64,000 bases of DNA from Winogradskyella sp. (GCF_028289625.1 NZ_JANQOM010000061.1:62001-126000); one strand, 5' to 3'; positions 45,679 to 55,723 are shown, counted from the stretch's first letter. Numbers and translations are program-made. The notes: generated by a model not told the origin, from the letters alone.

Positions 45679-45755
45679 CATAAGCCAATTTTTAAAAATA
45701 TCTATACGCTTTCTGAATTAGAAATGCCGTTAAACTTCTTTAAATCATAAAAAAT

Positions 45756-48470
45756 ATGTCATTAGAATTGCTAAAAAAGCAAGGGATTGAAAAAATTCAT
45801 GCCGACTTCCATGACCTGATTGTATTGTTCAAGGAAATGCTGATTTCAATAGGGGAAAAAGATTTAGCTGAAAGCTTACCTTTTGGAAAGTCTGAAATTA
45901 TACACCAAAAACATGATTCAGAAGAAAAGTTTATTCAAGCTATTGGAATTTGTTTTGAGTTATTGAATTTAGTTGAAGAAAATGCCGCAGCCCAATATAG
46001 GCGTCGAGCAGAAACCCAACTTGGTATAGAGTCCACCAGAGGTTCATGGGGCGAAGCGATAAGCCAGTGGAAAAAAGAGGGGCTTAGCCAAGAGACTATA
46101 GCCAAAACACTACAGCGCATGAGCGTTATGCCAGTACTCACGGCACACCCTACAGAAGCAAAGCGACTTACTGTGCTCAATATTCATAGGGAGTTCTATC
46201 TTTTACTCGTAAAAAAGGAAAACCCTAATTGGTCTAATGCCGAACAAGAAAGTCTAAAACAAGAGATTAGTAGTTTAATGGAGCGTTGGTGGCGTACAGG
46301 CGAAATTTACTTGGAAAAACCAAGACTTCAAGATGAACGAAATAATCTTATGCACTATTTTGTGAATGTCTTTCCCGAAGCTGTAAATCTTGCCGATAAC
46401 CGTCTAAAGGAAGCTTGGAAATCTTTCGATTTTTCAAAAGAGTTATTGGAATGGCCAGAGCATTTTCCTTTGGTACATTTTGGGAGTTGGGTAGGTGGAG
46501 ATAGAGATGGACATCCTTTTGTAACACCAGAGTTTACACAATCCACACTAGAGTTGCATCGCAATGCAGCATTAAATATGCTCAGAAAGCAACTTGTAGA
46601 TTTAACGGTGAAACTTAGTTTTTCGGGTTATCGTGTTTCTTTCCCCGAAAACTTCTTAAAAGAAATCGAAGACCTTGGAAATTTCCTTGGATTTGAAGGT
46701 CAAAAAGCATTGGATAGAAATCCATCAGAACCTTTACGTCAATATGTTAATTTGCTCTTGGTAAAATTAGACAATACCATAGAAGAAAAGCATGGCCTTG
46801 GTGAGGAAAGCTACTTCAAAAGCGCCAATGATTTGGCTAAAGAACTCAAAAAGTTAAGAAAGTTGCTTGTCGATTTAGGTGCAGAGCGTATTGCTAAACA
46901 AACGCTTTTTCCTGTAGAACGCTTAGTGCGATGCTTTGGGTTTCATTTAGCAAAACTAGATATAAGAAATAACAGTACCTATCATGAAAAGGCTATAACC
47001 CAGATATTGGCCACTGCTGGTTTTGAGGATTCAGATTATGCCTCTTGGGATGAAGAAAAGCGACTAATGTTTTTAAATAAAGAATTAGAGAGTAATCGTC
47101 CTTTTTTGGTTTCAGGCACCTCATGTGGAATAGAAGCTGATAATGTTTTGGGCTACTTGAGTGCCGTGAAAAATTATATTGATAAATACGGTACGGATGG
47201 AATAGGCTCTATTATTGTGAGCATGACACGTAGCTTAAGCGACCTGCTTTTGGTGTTTGTCCTTTTAAGGGAAGTCGGCTTACAACATGTTAGTCTTCCT
47301 GTAGTGCCTCTATTAGAGACCATTGAAGATTTAATCGCTGGTCCTGATATCTTGTCTGACTATTTAAACCATCCTGTACTGCAAAAACAGATTAAAGCAT
47401 CATCAACTTTTACTCAAGAAATTATGCTTGGTTATAGTGACAGCAATAAAGATGGTGGCATATTAACAAGCCGTTGGAATATCTACAAAGCGGAAGAAAA
47501 TCTTACCAAAGTGGGTGATACGTTTGGTATAGATTTATGTTTTTTCCATGGTCGTGGCGGAACGACGAGTCGTGGTGGTGGAAAAATTCATCGTTTCTTA
47601 GATAGTATGCCAGCTACTGCTATGAGCGGAAAAATTAAAATGACCGTTCAAGGCGAAACCATAGCCAATCAGTTTGCCAATCGTCTCACAGCTACCTATA
47701 ATTTAGAAATGTTTACCGCAGGAACTGCAAAACAAGCCTTGATTAAGAGTGACGGCCACCAAGATGTTGAACTTTATGAGATGATGAATAACATGGTTAA
47801 CTTGGCCAGAAAGAAGTACAGAACACTCATTGACCATCCCAACTTCATTGCATTTTATTCTAAGGCAACACCTATTGATGTATTGGAGCAGAGTAAAATT
47901 GGTTCGAGACCGGCACGACGCACAGGTCAACGAAGTTTAGATGACCTCAGATCTATACCATGGGTGTTTAGCTGGAGCCAATCTAGATTTAATCTCACAG
48001 GTTGGTTTGGTATGGGAGAAGCACTTGAAACTTTCAAAGAACAAAATCCTGAAGATTATAACAGACTGCAAAGGCTTGCAAAAGATTGGCCTTTCTTTAA
48101 GTACTTATTAATTCAGGTGGAGACCAATTTAATGAATGTTGATACGCAGATAATGCATGCTTTTTCTGAAATGGTTGAGGACAAAAGCACTAAAGAAGAG
48201 CTAATGCAATTGGTGCTTCACGACTATGAGAAATGTCTCGAGATTATTCAAGATATTATGGGAGAGTCCTCTGATACAAGAAGAATTGCCGCAACAGATA
48301 ATAAAAAATTGAGGGATGCGTCCCTAAAGGCATTACACAAGATACAGCTCGATAATATTAAGAGATGGCGTGAATTGAAAGATGTAAATACCCCAGAAGG
48401 TGAGCATTACCTGTTACGCCTTTTATTATTATTGAACGCACTTTCGGGTGGATTAAAGAGCACAGGTTGA
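45756..48470 (+). CDS. ppc: Phosphoenolpyruvate carboxylase
   Basis: Anaplerotic: PEP plus bicarbonate to oxaloacetate. 904 aa. The two catalytic signatures are intact: VLTAHPTEAKR with the catalytic His near residue 132, and YSDSNKDGG, FHGRGGTTSRGGG with the glycine-rich loop near 610. GGDRDGHPFVTPE is also present. The extreme C-terminus ends KSTG in place of the classical QNTG, which closes the active site. There is no close neighbour; a terminator follows. Confidence 0.96.
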   Translation: MSLELLKKQGIEKIHADFHDLIVLFKEMLISIGEKDLAESLPFGKSEIIHQKHDSEEKFIQAIGICFELLNLVEENAAAQYRRRAETQLGIESTRGSWGEAISQWKKEGLSQETIAKTLQRMSVMPVLTAHPTEAKRLTVLNIHREFYLLLVKKENPNWSNAEQESLKQEISSLMERWWRTGEIYLEKPRLQDERNNLMHYFVNVFPEAVNLADNRLKEAWKSFDFSKELLEWPEHFPLVHFGSWVGGDRDGHPFVTPEFTQSTLELHRNAALNMLRKQLVDLTVKLSFSGYRVSFPENFLKEIEDLGNFLGFEGQKALDRNPSEPLRQYVNLLLVKLDNTIEEKHGLGEESYFKSANDLAKELKKLRKLLVDLGAERIAKQTLFPVERLVRCFGFHLAKLDIRNNSTYHEKAITQILATAGFEDSDYASWDEEKRLMFLNKELESNRPFLVSGTSCGIEADNVLGYLSAVKNYIDKYGTDGIGSIIVSMTRSLSDLLLVFVLLREVGLQHVSLPVVPLLETIEDLIAGPDILSDYLNHPVLQKQIKASSTFTQEIMLGYSDSNKDGGILTSRWNIYKAEENLTKVGDTFGIDLCFFHGRGGTTSRGGGKIHRFLDSMPATAMSGKIKMTVQGETIANQFANRLTATYNLEMFTAGTAKQALIKSDGHQDVELYEMMNNMVNLARKKYRTLIDHPNFIAFYSKATPIDVLEQSKIGSRPARRTGQRSLDDLRSIPWVFSWSQSRFNLTGWFGMGEALETFKEQNPEDYNRLQRLAKDWPFFKYLLIQVETNLMNVDTQIMHAFSEMVEDKSTKEELMQLVLHDYEKCLEIIQDIMGESSDTRRIAATDNKKLRDASLKALHKIQLDNIKRWRELKDVNTPEGEHYLLRLLLLLNALSGGLKSTG

Positions 48471-48478
48471 TATCATAA

Positions 48479-48510
48479 GGCGAGCGTTAATGATGCTCGC
48501 TTTATTGTTT
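48479..48510 (+). terminator. Terminator after ppc
   Basis: GCGAGC, nine-base loop, GCTCGC, then TTTATTGTTTT. Confidence 0.7.
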
Positions 48511-48722
48511 TCACTTAATTTAAAGAATGAGTTTTTCATATAAGCTTCTAGGACAATGAGTAAAGTCCTTCACTATTCATGTAATTTTCACAATATTTAA
48601 TAATCTTCTTTGCTTTGGTACTGTAATAAAATTATTTTAGACCATTAAATTGAAAAAATGTGTAACTTATGAATAAGTCTACAGACTGACTTCAGAGAAA
48701 TAAAAAATTAAAGCTATTACAT

Positions 48723-50486
48723 ATGAGTTTTTTTAAGCGCGTATTATCCACCATTGTAGGACTTATTATTTTTTCAATTTTAGGCTTCATACTATTCTTA
48801 ATAGTAATCGCTTTTGTTGGAAGTCAAGGAGAAGAGCCAATTATAGTAGATAATAATTCGGTATTGAACTTAAAGCTAGATTTCGAGATCGAGGATCATA
48901 TCGGCAAGAAAGAATTTAAAGACTATACCTTCTTAAACGAGTATCCTAAACATAGCCTCTTTGGAATGATTAAGTCCATTGAATTTGCCAAGACAGATCC
49001 CAAAATAAAAGGTATTATCATAGAAAACAATTTGACTTTTGCAGGCTATGCACAGCTTAAAGCACTCAGAGATGCTTTAATTGACTTTAAGGATAGCGGC
49101 AAGTTTATAGTTTCTTACTCGGATATCTACACACAACAATCCTATTATTTAAGTTCGGCAGCGGATACAATGTACGTTAACCCTTCAGGCACTATCGAAT
49201 TTAAAGGTTTGGCTTCACAACAATATTACTTTAAGGATTTTCAGGAAAAAACAGGTTTAAAAATGGAAGTGGTACGCCATGGCAAATACAAAAGTGCAGT
49301 AGAGCCGTTTTTAGAAAATAATATGAGTGCCGCTAATAGAGAACAAATAGAATCCTATTTAAATTCAATCTGGTCAACAATTAAAACCGATATTAGTCAA
49401 AGTAGAAGTATCCCTTCGGAAACTTTAAATACAATTGCAGATAGTCTGCTAGGCCGTACGCCAACATTAGCATTAGAAAATAAGCTTGTTGACAGGGTTG
49501 GCTATTATGATGAATTTACTAATGATATTAAGCACCAAATCGGAATTATGACCGAAGATGAGTTACCCAGTATTGACATTCGTGATTATTCAGAATACAC
49601 CTATTCTAAACGGAAATCTAGCTACAAGAAAGATAAAATAGCCGTGATTTTTGCTGAAGGAGACATCATATATGGAGAAGGCAATGAAGACTTTGTAGGA
49701 CAAGGTATCATAAACAAGTCCTTGAAAGAAGCCCGAGAAGATGATAAGGTTAAGGCTGTTGTGTTACGTGTGAATTCCCCAGGAGGAAGCGCCTTGACTA
49801 GCGAATTAATTTGGAGAGAAATCGAATTGACTAAAAAAGTAAAGCCTGTAGTTGTTTCTATGGGTAACTACGCAGCTTCTGGAGGCTATTACATTGCGTC
49901 TAATGCGGATTATATTGTGGCAGAACCCATGACAGTAACAGGAAGTATAGGCGTATTTGGCATATTACCAAATGGCACCGAGCTTTTTGAGAAATGGGGC
50001 ATCAGTACGCATCAAGTAACTACAAATACGAATGCCATTACCTATAGTTTTTCTAAACCCTTATCTGTAAGTCAACGTGAGTATATCAAGGAAGGCATTA
50101 TAGATGTTTATGATTTATTCTTAACTAGAGTTGCACAAGGTCGAGGCATGTCAAAAGATGATGTTAATACTATAGCACAAGGACGTGTGTGGACAGGTAG
50201 TGAAGCCATCAAAGTTGGTCTTGTAGACGAATTGGGTGGTCTTGATACAGCACTAGAAAAAGCTACAGAATTAGCTAACATTGATAACTATGCCATAAAA
50301 GAATTCCCTGTCTTTCAGAAGGATTTTATGGAATCATTGGGTCAATTAGGATTGATGAAAACCAAGGAAGAACTTTTAAAAGAAGAATTAGGTGAAGAGG
50401 GGTATAAGGTTTGGAAAGACATAAAAACACAAACACAACGCGAAGGTGTGCAGCTGTTATTTCCTTATGGGACGCATATAGAATAA
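48723..50486 (+). CDS. sppA: Signal peptide peptidase SppA, 67K type
   Basis: Inner-membrane serine protease that degrades cleaved signal peptides. 587 aa. One N-terminal membrane helix (LIIFSILGFILFLIVIAFVG), then two SppA domains as in the long form. The catalytic lysine is in the N-terminal half (HGKYKSAVEPFLEN) and the catalytic serine in the C-terminal half (SMGNYAASGGYYIASNADY). VTGSIGVFG is the usual following stretch. A 252-base spacer without genes separates it from ppc. Confidence 0.94.
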   Translation: MSFFKRVLSTIVGLIIFSILGFILFLIVIAFVGSQGEEPIIVDNNSVLNLKLDFEIEDHIGKKEFKDYTFLNEYPKHSLFGMIKSIEFAKTDPKIKGIIIENNLTFAGYAQLKALRDALIDFKDSGKFIVSYSDIYTQQSYYLSSAADTMYVNPSGTIEFKGLASQQYYFKDFQEKTGLKMEVVRHGKYKSAVEPFLENNMSAANREQIESYLNSIWSTIKTDISQSRSIPSETLNTIADSLLGRTPTLALENKLVDRVGYYDEFTNDIKHQIGIMTEDELPSIDIRDYSEYTYSKRKSSYKKDKIAVIFAEGDIIYGEGNEDFVGQGIINKSLKEAREDDKVKAVVLRVNSPGGSALTSELIWREIELTKKVKPVVVSMGNYAASGGYYIASNADYIVAEPMTVTGSIGVFGILPNGTELFEKWGISTHQVTTNTNAITYSFSKPLSVSQREYIKEGIIDVYDLFLTRVAQGRGMSKDDVNTIAQGRVWTGSEAIKVGLVDELGGLDTALEKATELANIDNYAIKEFPVFQKDFMESLGQLGLMKTKEELLKEELGEEGYKVWKDIKTQTQREGVQLLFPYGTHIE

Positions 50487-50597
50487 CTGATTTATTAGTA
50501 AAACCCTGTAAAATGTTTCATTAAAACCTTAAAATGTTTAGTGAATACCAATACCGTTTTTATAGTTTTATGCGTTTAAATCTTGCGGTATATCATA

Positions 50598-51455
50598 ATG
50601 AAACCCTATTCCATATCAGAGTTTGTAAAGTACATTAATGTCTCAAGGAACAAGAGTGATGACATTCACATTACCAAATACCATGATCATAAAAATTTGC
50701 GCTTACAGTCTGATGCCATTACGGCAAACTTTTACCTTATCGCTTTAAAGTATGATTTCGAGAATTATGAAGTTTTTGGTCAGACCAACTATGATACAGG
50801 AAATGCTTTTGCATACTTCGACCTACCTCACCAACCCATACAATGGTCTGTAAAAAGACCTTGGAGTGGCTATCATATACTCATCAATGAAACCTTATTT
50901 AAACGATTTGCCAAGGACTACAATTTTCTTAACTATAAGAATCACGAATCGCTTTTTGTCACTCAAGAAGAGGAGCAACTCTTAATAGATTTATTTAAAA
51001 AAGCCTATGATGAGTACTACAAAGAGAATTTTTCAATAGAAATACTCTTATCTTATGCACAATTAATCCTATCGTATATTAATACTTTTTACCAACGCCA
51101 GTTTAAAACACGGAGCAAAAAGTACAACAAAGTAGTCTCTGATTTTTATAAAAATCTTGAAGCTTACTTTGATGAAAGTAAAGCTGTATTTGAATTACCC
51201 TCAGTTTCCTATTTTGCCTCAAAATCTAATCTGTCTTCAAACTATTTTGGAGATGTCATTAAACACTTCACAGGTAATTCGCCAGCCGAACATATACAAG
51301 AGCATCTACTTTTAATTGCAAAAAACAGATTGCGTCAACCCGATTTAAGTATTAGCCAGATTGCTTATAGTTTAGGCTTCGATTATCCTACCTATTTTAC
51401 ACGCTTTTTCAAGAAAAAAACAGGTGTTACGCCAACTGTTTTTAGAAAGCAGTAA
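50598..51455 (+). CDS. AraC family transcriptional regulator
   Basis: 285 aa. Residues 1-170 are a cupin-like sensing domain of the kind found in flavobacterial AraC regulators. Residues 190-285 hold the two HTH motifs (FASKSNLSSNYFGDVIKHFTG and ISQIAYSLGFDYPTYFTRFFKK followed by TPTVFRK). ATG 50598 is preferred over the in-frame TTG at 50583. It probably controls the alpha/beta hydrolase gene 79 bases downstream, which is an inference from position. Confidence 0.9.
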   Translation: MKPYSISEFVKYINVSRNKSDDIHITKYHDHKNLRLQSDAITANFYLIALKYDFENYEVFGQTNYDTGNAFAYFDLPHQPIQWSVKRPWSGYHILINETLFKRFAKDYNFLNYKNHESLFVTQEEEQLLIDLFKKAYDEYYKENFSIEILLSYAQLILSYINTFYQRQFKTRSKKYNKVVSDFYKNLEAYFDESKAVFELPSVSYFASKSNLSSNYFGDVIKHFTGNSPAEHIQEHLLLIAKNRLRQPDLSISQIAYSLGFDYPTYFTRFFKKKTGVTPTVFRKQ

Positions 51456-51534
51456 TTTGTTTCAGTGATCCTGTAATTTGTTTTCAACCTTTAGTTAATA
51501 CTTACAATAATTTTGTGGTTATAAAAACAAAAAT

Positions 51535-52554
51535 ATGGCTTTCAAAAAAACATTAAATTATAGTATTGACAACACCCTAAAAGGTAGGATGGGCGAAAAC
51601 GTATATCATAAAGCGTTAGACCAACAAAAGGAAATTTCCGAAGACAATTATGCCACCATAAAATATTTGGCAGAGTTTGCCGTTCGGCCGATGTTTAGAA
51701 CACCAGTGCACAAAACACCAGCAGACCATGGTATGGAGACTTGGGAAGATATTTATTTCCCATCCAGTGATGGCACACCATTAGAAGGTTGGTACATTCC
51801 ATCGGTAAAAGGAGAATCAGATCAATTAATTATTATCAACCATCCTATGCCCATGAGTAGATCTGGATTTACTGGACATTTTGGAGTACCATTTTCATCA
51901 GTAGATACTTTAGAAATTGATTTTGTTGCCCACATGAAACATTTGTCTGAAGCAGGTTATAACATTTTGGCTTATGATTTGCGAAACCATGGCAATAGTA
52001 GTACTGCTAATGGTGGTATTTGTGGTATTGGGCGTTATGAATGGCGCGATGTGGTCGGTGCACAACTATACGTAAAAAGTCATCCCAAATTAAGCACCAT
52101 GAAACTAGGCTTGTATAATCGTTGTACTGGCGGAAATGCAGCCTATGAAGCCATGTACCATCATCCAGAATTGTTTGAGGACATTAAGTGCTTTTTTGGG
52201 CCATTAACCGTTTCTATGACGGCATTAATGACGGCATTTGCTGGCTTAATGGGGTTAAACCAATACATGGAATTAATGGATTACGAACAGCTGAAGTTAG
52301 GCGGATTTACCAATGGTGAAATGCATCCGCAAAATTATGCTCAAGCTGTAAAGGTGCCTTATTTTATGGCACAAGTAATTGAAGATGATTGGACGGATAA
52401 TCCAAAAGATGCGCAAGACATTTTTGACACTATTAGTTCTGAAGACAAAGAATTATTCTGGATTGAAGGGACAAATCGACGATTTGATGGGTATAACTAC
52501 TTTGGCTTATATCCCGAGAAGATGATTGCCTTTTTTGACAAGTACATGAAGTAA
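51535..52554 (+). CDS. Alpha/beta hydrolase with cysteine at the nucleophile position
   Basis: 339 aa. The fold is visible: YDLRNHGNSST is the strand-and-loop after LAYD, the nucleophile elbow is LGLYNRCTGGNAAYE with C197, and GLMGLNQYMELM is a cap-like helical part. The elbow Cys in RCTGG resembles dienelactone hydrolases (GYCxGG) rather than the GxSxG of most esterases, though the rest is not clearly a dienelactone hydrolase. Reaction unknown. A terminator follows 36 bases after the stop. Confidence 0.75.
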   Translation: MAFKKTLNYSIDNTLKGRMGENVYHKALDQQKEISEDNYATIKYLAEFAVRPMFRTPVHKTPADHGMETWEDIYFPSSDGTPLEGWYIPSVKGESDQLIIINHPMPMSRSGFTGHFGVPFSSVDTLEIDFVAHMKHLSEAGYNILAYDLRNHGNSSTANGGICGIGRYEWRDVVGAQLYVKSHPKLSTMKLGLYNRCTGGNAAYEAMYHHPELFEDIKCFFGPLTVSMTALMTAFAGLMGLNQYMELMDYEQLKLGGFTNGEMHPQNYAQAVKVPYFMAQVIEDDWTDNPKDAQDIFDTISSEDKELFWIEGTNRRFDGYNYFGLYPEKMIAFFDKYMK

Positions 52555-52589
52555 ACTTAAATTGTTGATTAAAATAATTTGGCATGTAT

Positions 52590-52624
52590 AAAGCAGTATG
52601 TAAGTACTGCTTTTATTATTTTTA
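52590..52624 (+). terminator. Terminator after the alpha/beta hydrolase gene
   Basis: AAAGCAGTA, six-base loop, TACTGCTTTTATTATTTTT. Confidence 0.8.
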
Positions 52625-52650
52625 CTATATAAACTAAAGTAATTGAAGAC

Positions 52651-53418
52651 ATGAAAATCCATCACATTAGAAATGCAACAATGACTATTGAGACTGGTAA
52701 ACACGTTATTTTAGTTGATCCAATGCTTGGTGCTAAAGGAACGGCTGGGCCTCCTTTCACCTTATTTCGATTTAAGCCAAAGCGTAATCCCATTGTGGAT
52801 TTACCAGACAACTGCCAACCTATTTTAGATAAAGTCACACATTGTCTCATTACTCACAAGCATCCCGACCATATTGATAAAGTTGCTGAAGCCTTTTTAA
52901 AAGAAAAAAATATACCTGTTACTTGTAGTATTTTGGATGAAGTATTTTTTAAGAAAAAAGGATTGAATGTTGTACACACTGTTGACTATTGGAAACGTAT
53001 TGATTTCTTAGGTGGGAAAATAGAAGGGATTCCTGCACGTCATGGTTATGGTTATGTGGCGAAACCCATGGGAAATGTGATGGGATTTTATTTAGAGTTC
53101 AAAGATGAGCCTAGTTTATATTTGAGCAGCGATACCATTTACACCAATGAAGTCGATAAAGTACTCAGAGACTATCAACCAGATATTTCGGTAGTGGCTT
53201 CCGGTACTGCGCAATTAGACGTTTTCCAGCCTTTATTGATGCGTATGAATGATATTGTTAAGTTTACAAAAACGGCACCAGGTAAAGTTATCGCTAATCA
53301 TTTAGAAGCGGTTAATCATTGTCCAACAACGCGATTGGATTTAAAAGCACGCTTTGAGCAAGAAGGCCTTTCGGATAAGACCTTTATTCCAAAGGATGGA
53401 GATGTGATGCTATTTTAG
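52651..53418 (+). CDS. Metallo-beta-lactamase fold hydrolase
   Basis: 255 aa. The zinc motif is THKHPDHID (H69, H71, D73, H74), with H149-type later ligands in RHGYGYVA, the SSDTIY aspartate and the final ANHLEAVNHC. It resembles UlaG/YtnP-like and ComEC-type soluble hydrolases, but no substrate can be assigned. It lies between the hydrolase terminator and the convergent hxlR gene. Confidence 0.87.
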   Translation: MKIHHIRNATMTIETGKHVILVDPMLGAKGTAGPPFTLFRFKPKRNPIVDLPDNCQPILDKVTHCLITHKHPDHIDKVAEAFLKEKNIPVTCSILDEVFFKKKGLNVVHTVDYWKRIDFLGGKIEGIPARHGYGYVAKPMGNVMGFYLEFKDEPSLYLSSDTIYTNEVDKVLRDYQPDISVVASGTAQLDVFQPLLMRMNDIVKFTKTAPGKVIANHLEAVNHCPTTRLDLKARFEQEGLSDKTFIPKDGDVMLF

Positions 53419-53424
53419 AGACTA

Positions 53425-53784
53425 CTATAAATTTACAATTTTACAGTCTTCAAATGCAATCGTATCAAAATTTTTAGAAGTCCAAAGACTGAGGTGTTTT
53501 AATATGGGCAGCAATCCTTTACCGCGTTCTGAAAGTGAATATTCCACACGAGGCGGTGTTTCTGCGAAACGTTGGCGAATGATTATGCCGTCGTCTTCCA
53601 ATTCTCTCAATTGTTGCGTCAATACTTTTTTTGAAATGTTAGGAATGAATAACACTAATTTTCCAAAGCGAAGCGGACCATTGGCCAAAAGATAAATGAT
53701 GATAGGTTTCCACTTGCCACCTATGATATTCATGGCATGCACAAGTGTACAGCTATTGGGATTATCAATTACTTTTCGTGCCAT
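53425..53784 (-). CDS. HxlR family transcriptional regulator
   Basis: 119 aa winged helix. CTLVHAMNIIGGKWKPIIIYLL is the family start with the usual N-terminal cysteine, GPLRFGKLVLFIPNISKKVLTQQLRELEDDGIIIR is the HTH, and VEYSLSERGKGLLPIL the wing. The N-terminal Cys often senses oxidants or electrophiles. It is divergent from the quinone-reductase-like gene, with one operator-like palindrome between them, so it is the likely repressor of the two following redox genes. Confidence 0.92.
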   Translation of the reverse strand: MARKVIDNPNSCTLVHAMNIIGGKWKPIIIYLLANGPLRFGKLVLFIPNISKKVLTQQLRELEDDGIIIRQRFAETPPRVEYSLSERGKGLLPILKHLSLWTSKNFDTIAFEDCKIVNL

Positions 53785-53803
53785 AGTTACCTTTTAGTTA
53801 CCA

Positions 53804-53811
53804 CAAATTTA
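53804..53811 (-). promoter_or_regulatory. Putative -7 element of hxlR
   Basis: TAAATTTG on the minus strand (TAnnTTTG), about 20 bases before the hxlR ATG. No clear -33 TTG. Confidence 0.45.
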
Positions 53812-53842
53812 GGTAAAAATTTCTTAATAGTTTCTAAAATAT

Positions 53843-53861
53843 ACTATTAATAGTAACTTTG
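53843..53861 (+). promoter_or_regulatory. Palindromic operator abutting the -7 element of the redox genes
   Basis: The 12-bp palindrome ACTATTAATAGT (53843-53854) runs straight into TAACTTTG (53854-53861), a TAnnTTTG -7 element. ATG 53888 follows 26 bases later. A HxlR dimer bound to the palindrome would block this promoter. Confidence 0.6.
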
Positions 53862-53887
53862 TGAAACAATTAATAATCAACAATCAC

Positions 53888-54481
53888 ATGAAAAATATAT
53901 TTATTATAAATGGGCATGAGCCTTATGAATTTTCAAAAGGACAGCTCAACAATAGTCTAGTAGAACGCCTAAAAAATGCACTCCCAAATGACCATTTTGA
54001 GATTAAAACCACAACCATGAAAGACGATTACAATATCGATGAAGAAATTGCCAAGCACCAATGGGCAGACCTCATCGTAGTACAAATGCCTGTAAATTGG
54101 ATGGCAACGTCTTGGAGCTTCAAAAAATATCAAGATTATGTGTATAGTTTCGGAATGGACGGTCGTTTATGCGCTGGAGATGGTCGCACACGTCAGGATG
54201 CTGCCAAACAATATGGAACTGGTGGAACACTAACCGGAAAAAAATACATGTTATCATTAACCTTTAACGCACCTAAAGACGCCTTTAATGATAAAAGCCA
54301 ATGGTTTTTTGAAGGAAAGAGTGTCGATGATTTGTTCTGGCCTACACATTTAAATTTTAAGTTTTTTGGCATGAAAGCCCTACCAACTTTTGTTTCTTAT
54401 GACGTTCTTAAAAATCCCGATATTGAAAATGATTTTATTCGCTTTGACCAACATATTAAAGACCATATTTTAAATACTTAA
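53888..54481 (+). CDS. NAD(P)H-dependent quinone reductase-like flavoprotein (MdaB/YwrO-like)
   Basis: 197 aa, flavodoxin-like fold. [21 protein letters not shown] is the FMN-binding start, [19 protein letters not shown] and the [21 protein letters not shown] stretch match MdaB-type quinone reductases. ATG 53888 is preferred; an in-frame GTG at 53861 lies on top of the -7 element and adds nine residues. Divergent from hxlR, and 3 bases before the peroxiredoxin-like gene, so the pair is likely an oxidant- or quinone-inducible unit. Confidence 0.9.
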   Translation: MKNIFIINGHEPYEFSKGQLNNSLVERLKNALPNDHFEIKTTTMKDDYNIDEEIAKHQWADLIVVQMPVNWMATSWSFKKYQDYVYSFGMDGRLCAGDGRTRQDAAKQYGTGGTLTGKKYMLSLTFNAPKDAFNDKSQWFFEGKSVDDLFWPTHLNFKFFGMKALPTFVSYDVLKNPDIENDFIRFDQHIKDHILNT

Positions 54482-54484
54482 AAC

Positions 54485-55021
54485 ATGAATACGCAACAAA
54501 AAATTACACCGAAAACACAAGCTCCTGACCTTCAAATAAATTTACTAGGTGGTGAGAACTGGACACTTAAAGACCAAAATCCTGAAAACTTCACCATGCT
54601 TGTTTTTTATAGAGGATTACATTGCCCACTTTGTGAGAAATACCTAAAAACATTAAACGGTCTTATTGACGATTATGCTGAAAAAGGTGTTGATATTATT
54701 GCCATCAGTATGGATGTTGAAGCTAGAGCCAGAAAAGCACGAATGAAATGGGAACTTTCCGAAAGTCTAAAAATTGGTTATGGACTCGATCTAGAAACCG
54801 CAAATAATTGGGGTTTATACCTTAGTAAGGCCATTAAAGATTTTGAACCAGAGGTATTCAACGAACCCGGATTATTTTTAATACAACCTGATAACTCTAT
54901 ATACTTTGTAACCCTTAATTCTACACCTTGGGGACGGCCACATTTAGCATCCTTTGTTAAGGTCATTGACTTTATAAACACAAGTGGTTATCCGGCAAGA
55001 GGTGAGCTAACATCATTATAG
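54485..55021 (+). CDS. Peroxiredoxin-like (AhpC/TSA) family protein
   Basis: 178 aa thioredoxin fold. The active site is FYRGLHCPLCEKYL with C47 and C50. The spacing fits the AhpC/TSA-like group with a CxxC pair in place of the TxxC peroxidatic motif of classical peroxiredoxins. Downstream of the quinone reductase-like gene by 3 bases; probably also under HxlR control. Confidence 0.87.
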   Translation: MNTQQKITPKTQAPDLQINLLGGENWTLKDQNPENFTMLVFYRGLHCPLCEKYLKTLNGLIDDYAEKGVDIIAISMDVEARARKARMKWELSESLKIGYGLDLETANNWGLYLSKAIKDFEPEVFNEPGLFLIQPDNSIYFVTLNSTPWGRPHLASFVKVIDFINTSGYPARGELTSL

Positions 55022-55084
55022 TTTTTAATATGATTTGGATAAAATTTCTTAGTTGTTTTAAGCTCAAATAACTAAATTGTCCCT

Positions 55085-55723
55085 ATGAACACTAGATATC
55101 TTAAAGAAACTTTTTTCTTTGACTATAGCAGCCCTCAAATCCAAGATTTAATTGAAGATATACGGCATTTATCTTCAGAAAAAGATAAAATAGAACAATT
55201 CTATCTTAAAGTCAGAGATGGTTGGAGGTATAATGCTTACACTATTGGCCTAACTGAAGACCACTATAAAGCCAGCAATATCATAGCCAAGCCAGAGGCG
55301 CACTGTATTGACAAAGCTATACTCTATATTACTGGACTACGAGCACTTAACATTCCAGCTAGATTACGTCTGGCAAAAGTCTCTAACCATATCGCAGCAG
55401 AACGCCTCGAAGCTAAATTGGGCACAAATGAATTAGCACCTCATGGCTTGGTAGATGTCTTCTTTAATGGGCAATGGAAAAAGTGTTCACCAGCTTTCAA
55501 CAAAGCCTTATGCGACATGTACAATGTCGATGTTTTAGGTTTTGATGGTACCAGAGATTCCATTCTTCAAGAATACAATAAGGATAGTAAAAAATTTATG
55601 ACCTATTTAGACGATTATGGTCATTTTGAAGATGTGCCTTTAGATTACATTAAATCCATTTTTAAGGCGCATTACCCAGAGCTATATGAAAGCTATAAAG
55701 ACGCAAATAATATTCAATTTTAA
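55085..55723 (+). CDS. Transglutaminase-like domain protein
   Basis: 212 aa, no signal peptide. The papain-like triad can be placed: C74 in KPEAHCIDKAI, H120 in APHGLVDVF and D124. The surrounding GLRALNIPARLRLAKVSNH is typical of transglutaminase-like proteins. It may be a cysteine protease or amidase; no substrate is known. It is followed by a palindromic repeat. Confidence 0.87.
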   Translation: MNTRYLKETFFFDYSSPQIQDLIEDIRHLSSEKDKIEQFYLKVRDGWRYNAYTIGLTEDHYKASNIIAKPEAHCIDKAILYITGLRALNIPARLRLAKVSNHIAAERLEAKLGTNELAPHGLVDVFFNGQWKKCSPAFNKALCDMYNVDVLGFDGTRDSILQEYNKDSKKFMTYLDDYGHFEDVPLDYIKSIFKAHYPELYESYKDANNIQF

